DNA of 64,000 bases from Dioszegia crocea. Its lineage: Eukaryota; Basidiomycota; Tremellomycetes; Tremellales; Bulleribasidiaceae. Below the pieces are notes generated by a model. The model worked only from the letters and a program-made list of their open reading frames with translations. It was not told the origin of the DNA and ran no database searches. The stretch is taken from positions 3,254,809 through 3,318,808 of the forward strand of contig BCKK01000002.1 in assembly GCA_001600615.1 (NCBI GenBank). The letters are read 5' to 3'. Shown here piece by piece: positions 39,827-50,100 of this stretch. The first letter of the stretch is position 1. The number at the start of each line of letters is the position of its first letter. Position numbers and translations under genes: made by a program.

Positions 39827-41260
39827 ATGTCACAGCCTTCATCGGGATCTTTCTGGCTATGTCACGAAGTCAGTTCAGCGCCTTACAACGCTGATATATC
39901 AGTGTCACGCAGAGATGCGCCCGATACAAGTAGGCCGACAGACAATGTCCGCTGATGTGTAGCGCCAAGGGGTACCTCATTGTGCATCATGCGACGGAGA
40001 GTTTATTGAAATCGTTAGTGGGACTTCAGACAACATTGACATATAGCTCGACCCGGATGTGAACACTCACCCATTCTCCCCGCCTGACGAAGAACCAGAC
40101 CACTCTGGTTTCTTTCAAACGATGTTCAGTTCTCTGCTTTCCGCTGCGAACGATGGCGGCTCTGCCTCGACCACCGACGGGCCGGCGGCGGCATCTGGGA
40201 GTAGACCAAGGGGACGCGAGTTCTCCTTCAACTTCCCGGGCGGCGGGCATGGTAGTGTGGTCTTCGGCTCGATCGGAGGACAACCTCAAGGAGAAGGCCT
40301 CGACGCGTGAGATTACCTTTCATCAACACCGACTGAAGTTTTGTTTGCTTAACACTGACTAGCAGATTCTTCCCCGGATTCGGTCTTCCCCCTGGCGAGA
40401 TGGGCGGCAGAGGACAGGGTCAAGATATGGTACGTCGATGGAGACCGAGCTGACGACAGTTGGGTGGTCTATTTCAGCTCCTGGCACAAGAAGGGAATCT
40501 TCCGCCAGGCATGGCAAATACGGGAGCCCTGGGCGACTATGTGATGACAGAGAGTAGGTTCACGATTGATGTAGCTGATCGAAGATGGCTTTGATCAAAT
40601 CATGGAGCAGTTGATGCACGCCGCCGGACCGCAGGGACCGCTTCCGGCCACCGAAGCTGTGATTGAGGGTTTGCCAAAGTTTACCTTTGACGCGAAAACT
40701 CTGGGTATGTTACAGCCAGCGCAAATCTGACGTCAAGAATCTAGCGTCTACAAGGATTGCCCAGTCTGCAAGGATGATTACGCTCCGGGTGATGAGGTAA
40801 TGAGAGTGCCTTGCGCGTGAGTACACGTATTGGCGAGGCTTACTCCAGGCACGTCTTCCACCCCGATTGCCTCCAGCCTTGGCTTAGAACCAACGGTTCA
40901 TGTCCGGTCTGTCGGTTTTCCCTCGTTCCAGACGAAGCGAATCGTCCCGCGCCCGAGCCTCAGGCGGAAACGACAGCTCAGGGCCAGCCTCTGTTGACAA
41001 ATATCCTCAATCGATTATGGGGCCAAGGTGGTAGGCCTGTGACGCCAGCGACCGAAACGCCAGCAGCTCCACGATCTGATCCCGTACAGGCAGCTGCAGC
41101 AGATGACACCGACCCGCCAGTGCCAAGCCTTTCTTCCGCCATACCAGACGACTACAGGGAGCGGCACCGGCAGCGAGAAAGGGAAAGAGATAGAGATAGA
41201 GACGGCGAAGGAGAAAGAGAAAGAGAAAGAGAAAGAGAGTATCCGTCATACTTCAGCTAG
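39827..41260 (+). CDS. RING-H2 E3 ubiquitin ligase, RNF126/RNF115-like
   Basis: Family members pair an N-terminal zinc ribbon that recognises clients or chaperones with a C-terminal RING-H2. Start MSQPSSGSFWLCHE splices through two small exons to CHAEMRPIQ and RQGVPHCASCDGEFIEI, giving the C-x2-C ... C-x2-C zinc ribbon. A Gly-rich linker (FPGFGLPPGEMGGRGQGQDM) follows, then DQIMEQLMHAAGPQGPLPAT and VIEGLPKFTFD, the conserved pre-RING segment. The RING reads CPVCKDDYAPGDEVMRVPC, HVFHPDCLQPWL, CPVCR. The tail is low complexity, ending in Arg/Glu/Asp repeats (RERERDRDRDGEGERERE) before YPSYFS and TAG at 41258-41260. That tail is encoded by a GA-rich microsatellite (about 41176-41240) and is likely variable in length. 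Stop is 10 bp from the convergent coiled-coil gene. Confidence 0.9.
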
Positions 41261-41270
41261 CGTGTAAATA

Positions 41271-42478
41271 TCAACATGCATGGCCAGTCCATATATTCGC
41301 AGTCGCAAGGCTTAGCAACATCGCTTGAGGCTACCATCAGCTTTGATAGAGCAGGTACTCACCGTCACCCACTGACTCTCTCTCTGCTCCTTGACTGAGA
41401 CAGGACCAGTCTCATTCCACGATTTGCACCTTGTCTCCTTGGTCGCCAACCGCAGCGGAGCTGTTCGCTTTGGGGCCTTCGCGCCTGTCTCCACTGGCGA
41501 GAACGGGATAGAAGTGGATTGAGAGTGATACGATGAAAAGGGAACAGGAGTGGATTGACTTTGAGAGGGTGGGTAGATAAGAATCACGTCAGGATCCAGA
41601 TGGTCGTGTTGGCTGGAAGCCTCGCCCACCGGCGAACACGGCTCTCGTCTCAGACTCCATGCTCCAACCCGATGCTCCACTAACTGCGCCTCCATTTGCC
41701 TGATCTGGTCATTGCAGACGTACATCTGACGCGCTACTCGGTCGCATCTACGCACTTGCTTTTCGAGATCGCGAGCGAGCCGTAGGACCTCAGCGCCGGG
41801 CTTCTGCAGCTCGCCCAGAAGATGGTCTCGTTGTGAGAGCAGCTTGGCGTACTTTGCTTTCAGCCGAGCCAATTCGGTAGTCAAGCGGATGGATTCGGCG
41901 TTGCAGGTAGAGAAAGCGTCTGGTTTTAGGATACGGGGTGAAGGGGGTGAAGGGGAGCTGGCGTACGTGTTGACCGAGGAGAGGGTCAAAGCGGATAGCG
42001 GGACCAAAGCCCAAGGGAGTGGTATATTCTCGAAGGACGAATGCGACTTGTCATCCTTGCGGGTGCGTGTCGAGGGGATGAGATTGCTCGAGTGTAGAGT
42101 CAGCGCAGTGGGGCGCCTCTTCTGAGGGGAGTCGTGCGGAGTGCTGCTCGACCGAGGGCGGGTCTTGGAAGGGATTGCGGAGAGAGGGCAGGAAATGCTC
42201 TACAGGTGAGCTGGCTTCGCGATGCGACTCACTCTTGAATGAGTCCCTCTTTCTCCGACCTTGATCTTCTCCACGCCCGTGACTACTTGGGCATCGTACA
42301 AGGCAAATGGTGGACGAGGAGGTCGTGCTGGCGCAGGCCCTGCGGGAAGGTTGATCGCCTGTTGAACATCGAGATTCGGAGGTGGAGACTCGATGAGGGG
42401 AACGAAGCGGCCAGTTTTGAAAAAGGGGAGATGCATGTTGGAGCTGTGGCGGCGATGGAAATGAAGGTGGGCGAGCAT
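41271..42478 (-). CDS. Uncharacterised coiled-coil protein
   Basis: I do not recognise a family. Start MLAHLHFHRRHSSNMHLPFF leads to a Pro-rich segment (PAGPAPARPPRPPFALYD), joined by a 33-nt intron to a Ser/Lys/Arg-rich stretch. A central coiled coil follows (LTTELARLKAKYAKLLSQRD, LARDLEKQVRRCDRVARQMY), then a Ser/Pro-rich region (YPPSQSQSTPVPFSSYHSQS). Without a last splice the frame stops at 41312. However, GTGAGT...CTGATGGTAG (about 41325-41356) is a textbook intron for this genome; removing it extends the protein as PQAMLLSLATANIWTGHAC to TGA at 41271-41273. I prefer the spliced form. About 380 residues, no transmembrane segment. A small division or septation coiled-coil protein is possible but unproven. 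Confidence 0.65.
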
Positions 42479-42699
42479 TAGCGCATCAGCGGCTGTTATA
42501 AGGACGCTGGCTTCGGGGTCAATGTCAAATCCTCGTTGACAGTCTACCTTGACAACGGTCGACAGGTGGCGATTGCCAGACGCCCAGACTCAACCCAAGC
42601 TCGGTCCGCACCCACAGCGACAGAGCTTGACGACGGCGCCGCACAGACTTGTCGTGAAGCGAATTGCGGCCAAAAGCAAAAGCAAGATGGGGTACCCTG

Positions 42700-42878
42700 A
42701 CATCAGAAGCCGATAGTGCGGTGGCAACGACATCGTGGCGAGGCGTGTAGCAAGCTACAGAGACCTGCCGGGCTCCGAAAAATCTCGCGAGAAGAAGTCC
42801 CCGTAGGGACGTAACGCTTCTCACAGCGTTAAGAACAGATACTACACATGATCTTAGCCAAAAGAGGCCAGAGAGGAT
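42700..42878 (-). ncRNA. U2 spliceosomal snRNA
   Basis: The minus strand from about 42878 reads ATCCTCTCTGGCCTCTTTTG, then GCTAAGATCATGTGTAGTAT, then CTGTTCTTAACG. These match the conserved U2 5' stem-loop I and the branch-point recognition sequence GUAGUA in GTGTAGTATCTGTTCTTA. Stem IIa is AACGCT/AGCGTT, and stem IIb follows as GTCCC-TAC-GGGGAC. The Sm site is in GAGATTTTTCGGAG. Stem III is the perfect hairpin GTAGCTTGCTAC, with a GC-rich stem IV region after it. Length of about 170-180 nt fits U2. The 3' end is approximate. It lies in a coding-free gap between the coiled-coil gene and the ZIP transporter. Confidence 0.93.
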
Positions 42879-42911
42879 GAACGTATGCCGTCGGAGCACC
42901 ATCGGGCGGGC

Positions 42912-42920
42912 TCTATAGAG
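42912..42920 (-). promoter_or_regulatory. TATA-like element of the U2 snRNA gene
   Basis: On the minus strand CTCTATAGAG lies about 35 bp upstream of the U2 5' end, a position usual for a core promoter. No proximal sequence element is recognisable. Confidence 0.45.
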
Positions 42921-43046
42921 GCGGATTTCGGAGTTTTATAACCCCGCATTTGTGGCGGGTTCACTGCCTAATATGCTCCCTGCCTACTATGCCCACTCTT
43001 CCGACTCATGCGATATGCGTGCAATACATATGGTCAATCTAAGATC

Positions 43047-44404
43047 TCAATGCGAGTGCCCTACCAACCAGCTCAAAACAACCGGCAACAGCATTCCTCC
43101 CATCAGCAGCCCTATTCTGCTGTACTTTCCCAGCTGAGCCTCATCGTGGGAATCGCTGTGGCTGTGCTCTTCCGGACTAGTAGATGAGAGTGGTTGTATC
43201 ACTGTTGCGACGTAGAGAAAAGACCCGCCCTTCTTGTTAGCACGCTTTGCACAACATCTCGTAGCCCGCGCAGGAATCCTCGTCCGGTCGCCTGCCGCCT
43301 GCCACACAACACTCTGTCATGCTCCGCACGCCGTGCAACCCATGCTCGCTGGCCCCGGCTATCCTTCTGCTCCTCACAATCCCGGCTGGTCCATTGATAT
43401 GAAGCAGGACCTTGGCAACTCCCCGAAGCCCGAACTCACCGAGAACAAGAGCGCGATTCCAGTCCACCACTGTAGACCATCGACACCTCGAGTCCTACCT
43501 AGACTGCTCCCGCCAAAGAGACTGATGATGGCAAAGGTAATTATCGCACCCAATGGCGCCGCACAAGAGAAGATGACGAGTCGTTTCCGGATTCCGGGGT
43601 GATCGAGTCCGAGAGATAGGAGCGTGGTCGTGAGGCCTAAAGCCGTTGGTCCTGGATGTCAGCCTTCTTTCCACGTCGAAATCCCCCTCCAGACTCACCC
43701 TTGTGCACCAGCACAGCCAGAAACACAATCAAGCCCAAGTTCCCGTTGTCACTGAGGCTGCTTGCACCAAGCGCGATGCCATCCGCCGCTCCATGTATCA
43801 CCAACCCCAGTGTCGCATTCAATCCTCTGATAGCTCCCGAGGCACAGTGCCCATTCTCGCTCCCCTCGTGAAGATGCATCCGCTTGGGCACCATTGGCGA
43901 TCGAGAATCCAGGTGTGACAAAGGGGGACGTCCTGAATCTTGGGAGGTTCGATTTAGCGGTGTCGACGGAGTCGGAGGTGTAGAACTGGGGGAGGGATTG
44001 TGAGGCGGATGTGGGGTCAGAGTTTCAATACTGGTGTCAGCTTTGCTGGGTAAAAACATACAGTAGCATGAGAGCAAATCCGGACAACAAGCTCAATCCT
44101 ATAGCTCTGACGATTTCCTCCCCCTGAAGAGATGAACCGGCGGAATCGTACAAAGTCGACACTCCTCTATCTTGTCAGCTTTGGCAAATTTTTCACTCAC
44201 TCCGGGATGATGATAGTCAGAGCAGCGCCCACAAGGATACCCATCCCCAGGACAGAGACGGCCTTGAGTTGCTTGCCTAAAATCAGCGCGGTCGCGGCGC
44301 GACTCACCTGACGAGGCTGACTTAAACATCAACGGCAGACTCCCGACCAGCATGCTCGCCACAAACATGGCGATACATTGGACGAGTAGGACAGGGAGTC
44401 CCAT
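43047..44404 (-). CDS. ZIP-family metal transporter, SLC39A9/Atx2-like
   Basis: Predicted Golgi or vesicular zinc/manganese transporter. Start MGLPVLLVQCIAMFVASMLV is transmembrane segment 1; next exons give KQLKAVSVLGMGILVGAAL and AIGLSLLSGFALMLL. A His/Ser/Pro-rich loop follows (HPPHNPSPSSTPPTPST). The metal-binding helices are LGLVIHGAADGIALGAS (TM4, H-x3-DG) and VFLAVLVHKG joined to PTALGL (TM5). Then FAIISLFGG, a last intron, and GGSFLYVATVIQPL, ending SWLVGHSH with TGA at 43047. The H-G-A-A-D-G motif and the LAVLVHKGPTALG sequence point to the SLC39A9/ATX2 subfamily. The last intron is about 205 nt, unusually long here. Start lies 140 bp from the divergent PPCS gene. Confidence 0.88.
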
Positions 44405-44544
44405 AGCAGAGTGCTTTGTGTGATGTATTATGTCAAGTGCATGTGTCTTCTGCCCAGGAAAACGTTGCGTAAGGAAAGGCGACCCGAGCGGTGACGCGAT
44501 GGACCTTGACCTTGCCAACCTTCCATCCAAGTGCCTCAAGCACC

Positions 44545-45710
44545 ATGTCTCAACCGTTCTCTACAGAGTCGTACTTTCAAACGCAAAAACCACCAGCGAC
44601 GCTCGACAAAAAGACCGCTCAAGTAACAGAGTTCGTCCAGCGATGGCAGGGCGTCAATGGGAAGCGCGTCGTCCTGATTACTGTACGTCGACAGTATGCC
44701 TTAGCTAATGACAGAGCGGTGGCACAACAGTTCCCCTAGAGTCTAATACGTCAGTATAGCCTCACTCACGTCTGACCCATAGTGTGCGCTTCCTCGACAA
44801 TTTCTCCGCTGGTACACGAGGTGCCACATCCGCTGAATACTTTCTTGCTGCTGGCTACGCTGTCATCTTCTTCCACCGTCTTCACTCCCTACGGCCATTC
44901 TCTCGGCACTACTCGCACTCCCTCAACCCTTTCCTCGATCTTCTCACCATTGAAAATGATGAGATCACAGTCAAACCATCAGACACCCAGCTGTTGCCCA
45001 TTCTACGTGCCCATCACCAAGCGCAGGAAAGTGGCTCTATCCTAAGTATGGATTTCCAAACAGTCAACGAGTATCTGTGGCTGCTACGCGCCATCACCCG
45101 CGAGATGTCACCGTTGGGACGAAGAGGCATGTTCTATTTGGCTGCCGCGGTTTCGGATTTCTTCCTACCCGATGAACGAGTTGTAAGTCCCAACTTGTCC
45201 AAGACTGACGACAGGCGGAACACAAAATACAATCCAGCGTGGGAATGTTTTCCTTGGAAATGGATCAAGTGCCCAAGGTGCTCAGACCGTTGGTGCAGGA
45301 ATGGATCCCCGAGGGATACATAGTCAGCTTCAAAGTAAGTCCCCTTTCGGACGCGCTGACCCCAGCTCGAAACCGATGAAAACCTCCTCATACCCAAATC
45401 TCGAGCAGCGCTTTCGAGATACGGCCACCAGCTTGTTGTTGGCAATGATCTGCACCGGCGAAAACAGGAGGTGGTGTTTGTCGAGCGCAAAACTGCCGCT
45501 CCGTTGAAGGGAAAGGGAGACAGCCGCCTTACTGGTGTGCAAACACCCCCTGTCATGGACACAGACCTGCCCGAGGTAGAAGAGTACACCGAGACATGGT
45601 TGAAATTGGAACAACTACAGGACGGAAGAAAGGGAGAAGTGGAGATTGAGGAATTGATCATTCGCGAATTAGTCTCTCGACATACAAAGTGGTTGGCTGG
45701 CTCTGAATGA
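44545..45710 (+). CDS. CAB2: Phosphopantothenate-cysteine ligase (coenzyme A synthesis)
   Basis: Second step from phosphopantothenate to CoA: condenses 4'-phosphopantothenate with cysteine. Start MSQPFSTESYFQTQKPPATL, then VNGKRVVLITSGGTTVPLE across a short intron, then VRFLDNFSAGTRGATSAEYF, the nucleotide-binding FSAGTRGA signature. Further conserved blocks are MFYLAAAVSDFFLPDERV, EHKIQSS, VPKVLRPLVQEWIPEG, VSFKLETDENLLIPKSRAAL and the NDLHRRKQEVVFVER region. The C-terminal acidic part is typical of the eukaryotic stand-alone enzyme, which lacks the decarboxylase half of bacterial CoaBC. Ends KWLAGSE with TGA at 45708-45710. Five exons. Shares a 140-bp divergent promoter with the ZIP transporter. 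Confidence 0.93.
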
Positions 45711-45795
45711 TGCATCTATTACGGCGCTTCTCTACGATGCTTTGTAGAGGTTGGAATAACGCCTGCTATCAGCTTGGCTGATCGTTTGACGTACC

Positions 45796-46982
45796 TTATC
45801 TCCCGATGTCTTTCAGAAGGCTTGGCTTGGATGAGGCTTGCGGCGCTTCTTTGATAGTCAGGGTTATCAATTGCTTGAATCGGACGGGTAACGGCTTGAC
45901 AGGGCGAGTGTTGACATCTTTAAGTAGTCTTTGGGACCGGACAGGCGATATCATGATTTCGAATCTTTTGGGGGCACTTGAGGCGACAATCGTTTCGTCT
46001 TCATCCTCGAAGAGGTCTTGAGCGCGAGAGCCGGTTCCGAACAATGCCTCGTATTCGTCAAATTCCCGCTTGAGCCGCTGAGATTAGCGGCGTCTTGCGA
46101 TTGACTACCTTGACTTCTGCTTCCCCGAGCAGATCCCTTGGCCTCCACACCAAACTGTCAAGCTTGGCAGGATGTTGAGACGTGATGCCGACTGCGGTGT
46201 AGAGATCTGGTTTAACGCCCGCCGGAACGATATCGTGACAGCTAATGAGTGTTTCGAGTATCTAATCAGCGATGCTTCTAGGCTACATACAGTGGTGACA
46301 TCCTCGATCTGAAACACGTCCCGCATATACACGCATATCTGATGCTGCTGCAATGAGCATTAATGGTAGTGATTTCTTACCTCGGACCCAGTCTCGACTT
46401 TCGCCATCGTCACGCTTGCATTTCTCAATGGACCGGCCACGACAGAGCTGGCAATCGTGCTCCAGACATTGTCGACCTCGTCCGAGCCAGTACGCCATAA
46501 CCTCCACATCAGCATACTGCATCAGGGGGACCCACCACTTCCCACTCGTCCACTCAAATTTGCAGATGATAGCCTTCAGCAAACGTTTGGTGTGGACAAG
46601 AGCCTGATTTAGCATTATCATGCGCAGACTTACCTGCTGCTTGCCATCGCTCCCCGCTCCCTGAGGAATGTTTTCATTATTGTCGATTTCTTCGAAGCGG
46701 TCTTGTAGGGCTGAACCTATGGTCAGTTAATTCAGGAGAGTTCGCACATTCCAACATCGCTTCCTGCACCGCCGCCTCTTGCCGAAGATGGACGTCTGGG
46801 TCGCGGAAAGGCGCTTCAGTAGACTGGACCCATATCCACTATCGTCAGTGGTATTAGACCGTAACTTGCGTTCGTGGTGTCGGGAGAAATCTTGCTTGGG
46901 CGGTACTGCAGTCAGCTTGCCCAGGGGTGCGCTCACTTTTTCTGCAAAGTCTGTGATGGACAACGCGCTGTCTGGCGTCCAT
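45796..46982 (-). CDS. Unrecognised protein with a C-x3-H-x-C-x2-C cluster
   Basis: I cannot assign a family. Splicing at GT...CTGAC/CTGAT-AG sites gives one continuous protein of about 320 residues. It starts MDARQRVVHHRLCRK and continues PPKQDFSRHHERKLRSNTTD. A conserved-looking core follows: LVHTKRLLKAIICKFEWTSG, WWVPLMQYADVEVMAYWL, then CLEHDCQLCRGRSIEKC, which could bind zinc. Next are ICVYMRDVFQIEDVT, LISCHDIVPAGVKPDLYTAV and an acidic FDEYEALFGTGSRAQDLFED. The basic C-terminus ends SLLKDIGR. The TAA stop (45796-45798) sits one base before a good donor (GTACGT), so a 3'UTR intron is likely. The start is chosen because only that frame joins exon 2 across the 31-nt intron. Divergent from LTN1. 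Confidence 0.6.
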
Positions 46983-47103
46983 GCATACTCCTGCAAAGTC
47001 TCTGAAGCTGGATACATATTTGATCGAGTGAAAGGTAAGATGACGAAGGAAGTTCCCAAAACGTCATCTCAAATTCTGAAATCTCTCTTCATCGTCCTTC
47101 GCC

Positions 47104-50100
47104 ATGCCCAAGTCGAAGAGCTCGTCCTCCGCCGGGACTCGCAAAAAGCACGCCAAGAAGGCTGGCAAGGACGAGCCCGAGCAGCAGCCAGCCCAGAGAG
47201 GTCAAAAAAAGCTCACAAAAGCACAAAAGAAAGCTCCCAAGGTCAAGCAGTACATCCCTCCACCTAAACCTCCCGCACCGCCGATTCCTGATCCGCTCGA
47301 TGGTCAGGGCCTCGCTCGAACGCTACCGGCCGATCTGGTTGTCATCTTGAGACGCCTGGGGAAGAAGGACGAGGTCACGAGGAGAAAAGGGTTAGATGAG
47401 CTCCGAGATTGGATAGCTGGACTAAAGGAAGGGGAAGAGGTCGAGCAAGAGCTCAAAGAGACTGCCTTGCTCTCTGCAGTACCGGTTTGGGTGAGCTATC
47501 CATCGATCACACTGACAGTAGCTTCATAATCTCTCAAGCCTTTTGCAATCCCCCTTTCACCGATCCCTCGCCCTCCAGCTCCAGTCAGAACTACTCGACA
47601 TCCCTTCCATTCGCACCGCTGTACTCGACTCTCTGTCGCTCGGGCTTCTACCCGGGACGCAAAATCGAGATGTGCTCGGGTCCTGGTTCGTCGCTTCGCT
47701 GGAAGATGGGAGGAGAAGCCGTGTCACCCAAACATGGGAGGACAGCACGAGCTGGAAAGAAACCGATGGACGGATCTACCTCAGCGAGCACCTAGACTCG
47801 CTTATCGAATACATCTCCCTCTCGATCCTTGATCCCAGCTCACTCCACGATGATATCCACCCCGCACCAGTGTCAGCTCCCGCTCCCAAGAAGGGCAAAT
47901 TCGTCCTCCCCACCGAAACCCCAGACGAAGAAGATGCGGTGGACCACGAGCGACTGGCCCGATATAGAGTTGGCGGCTTGATCGGCCTCACACGGATCGT
48001 CCAAAATTGTCACTCTACTCCGGCCCTGCTCGAGCTCCTTCGAAACCCTATCCTCTGGTCTGCACTATCCCCCGAACCTGCCGCAGACGCACCAAATATC
48101 GGTGTTGAACAACCTGCTATCCGCAAATCAGCATACGTACTTTTGGATGCTTTCATCGAAGCCTATCCTGAAGAGGTAGCAGCCTCTGGAAAGCAACTCT
48201 CCGTGGCCGTACATGGAAGCTGCTGGTTTGAAAAGGATGCTACGGTATGGCAGCAGGCTGGACAGGCACTAGTCAAATTCCTGAGTAGTGAGTTTTAGGT
48301 TCGGCCGGGCTGACTGGTAGGATACCGGGAAAGTTGGATCGCTTGCGACTCTGAACCCACGGCTAAGGCCAGCGGTGATCAGCTCGAAGATGACGCTGAA
48401 GAGGAAGAGGAAGATGACGAAGACGAGGAAAGCTCTACAGCGGAACAACCGGTCAAATCATTCACCGACTTCCTCGGTTGGCTATCCACAATCTGTCCTC
48501 TTGTCCCCCACCTCACATATCCTCTCCTCCTTGTCATAATCTCCACTCTACCGAACGAACTTCTACCCTTAGAAGCAGGACCCTCCGACGCCATCCAAAG
48601 CTTCTTCACACATTTGTGGTCCCCAATCGACGCCCGCCTACTTTCTACCCACTCCATGCCCAATCAACAATCCGCCTTCCAGGCCTTCTTTCAAGATGCA
48701 GTCGATTGTACCGTATTCCTGATAGGAAAAGCTGTCCGGCGGGAGGATGGCGAGGCAACGGCAGAATGGCTTGTGCGAGAACAGCTTGTGGGAAGGGCCT
48801 GGACAGAAGGCGTATTGGACATGGGCGCAAAGGCTGGCAGGAGAGGCCAGAGTGTGGAAACCGAGGCGGACGTTTTTGGAAAGGCGCTAGCAAGAGTGGA
48901 CCCGTCTTTGGTGGAGATTGCGTCACCACTACTCCGCGATGCCCTGACGATGCGGAGTTTTGAGATGGAGGCGGGCAAGCTGTCCAGACCTGGCTTGTTG
49001 GTGCGAAGCCTTGGAATCATAGAGACAGTACAGAATAGAGCACCTACCGCAGGGCTGGAGGTCAACGACATTGGAAAAAGAGCGAGTGAGGAATTTTCAA
49101 AGGTCGGGTCGGATTCGGCGATATTCGCGGAAGTTCTGTTGGCAGCGCTGAAGGGGGACATTGCTGAGCAGTCGAAACAAGTGAGTCCAGCTTTGCCACG
49201 CTGACGTCAGAATCTCTCAGTCTCGCTCGAGCACACCTTGCCATCATTGCTAGCAGTGTTATCGCCAGATACAATTGTCAGACTCTTCGAAGCGACCCAA
49301 ACGTCGAAAAATAGCATTTGGTCAGCGATCAATTCACCCAACACTCCGCGGGAGACACGATACGCCCTTGCTTTGGCGGCGAGCGACTCTACATTGGCCG
49401 CAAATGGCGATCTCGACTTGATCGCTCTAGAGGCTACGCAGTCGGCGTTGGAGGTCGACTCGGCGTCTGGCATACAAGTTGCATCTGCATCCATCCAATC
49501 TAGTGAGTGTTACTGTAACAAAGCTAAGACAGGCCGTCTTTCCGAAGACGCACTACACACTATCCTTGCCCTAGTTTGCACTTCCATCCACGATCAAGTG
49601 GACGACATAATCAACGGAGCCGAAGAGGGAACGATTCCCGTATCCGCCATGGAGATCTTTGCCACCTACGCCGAGCTTCACGCAAAAGAGCTAGTTCAAT
49701 CCGACATCCTTCTACAAGCCTTGGTCGCTGTTCATCATATGGTCTTCCTCCTCCCCCGCAATTCCCTAGAAACGTTCCAAGCGCCGCCATCTGCCCAGAG
49801 GATCTGGAAAGCTGTGGCCAGTCTGTCAGACGATGTCGTGGCATGTAAAATATCTGCGGCTTTGAAGGATATGCTGGGACGGGTGTCTTGCCTCATAGAG
49901 TAAGTTCAGGCCGATCTAAGCTGATCCAGACCTGCCGTACTTGTCGATGTCGCATTGTCGTCCCAAAGTGCAGACTCCATCCTCAATCTCCTGCCCTCGT
50001 TACAATTAATCTCATCCTCTGCTCAACCGACACTGGCAATTATCGACCCCCTCATACCCCTCACCAGCGAATATGAAGATGACCATTCGTCGTACGATGG

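Noticed and set aside
42525..42902. 125-codon minus-strand frame over the U2 region
   Set aside because: It lies over the U2 snRNA, whose sequence match explains the conservation. The frame is a shadow.
48645..49161. Minus-strand frames of 94-156 codons inside LTN1
   Set aside because: Antisense shadows of helical-repeat exons, with no splice partners.
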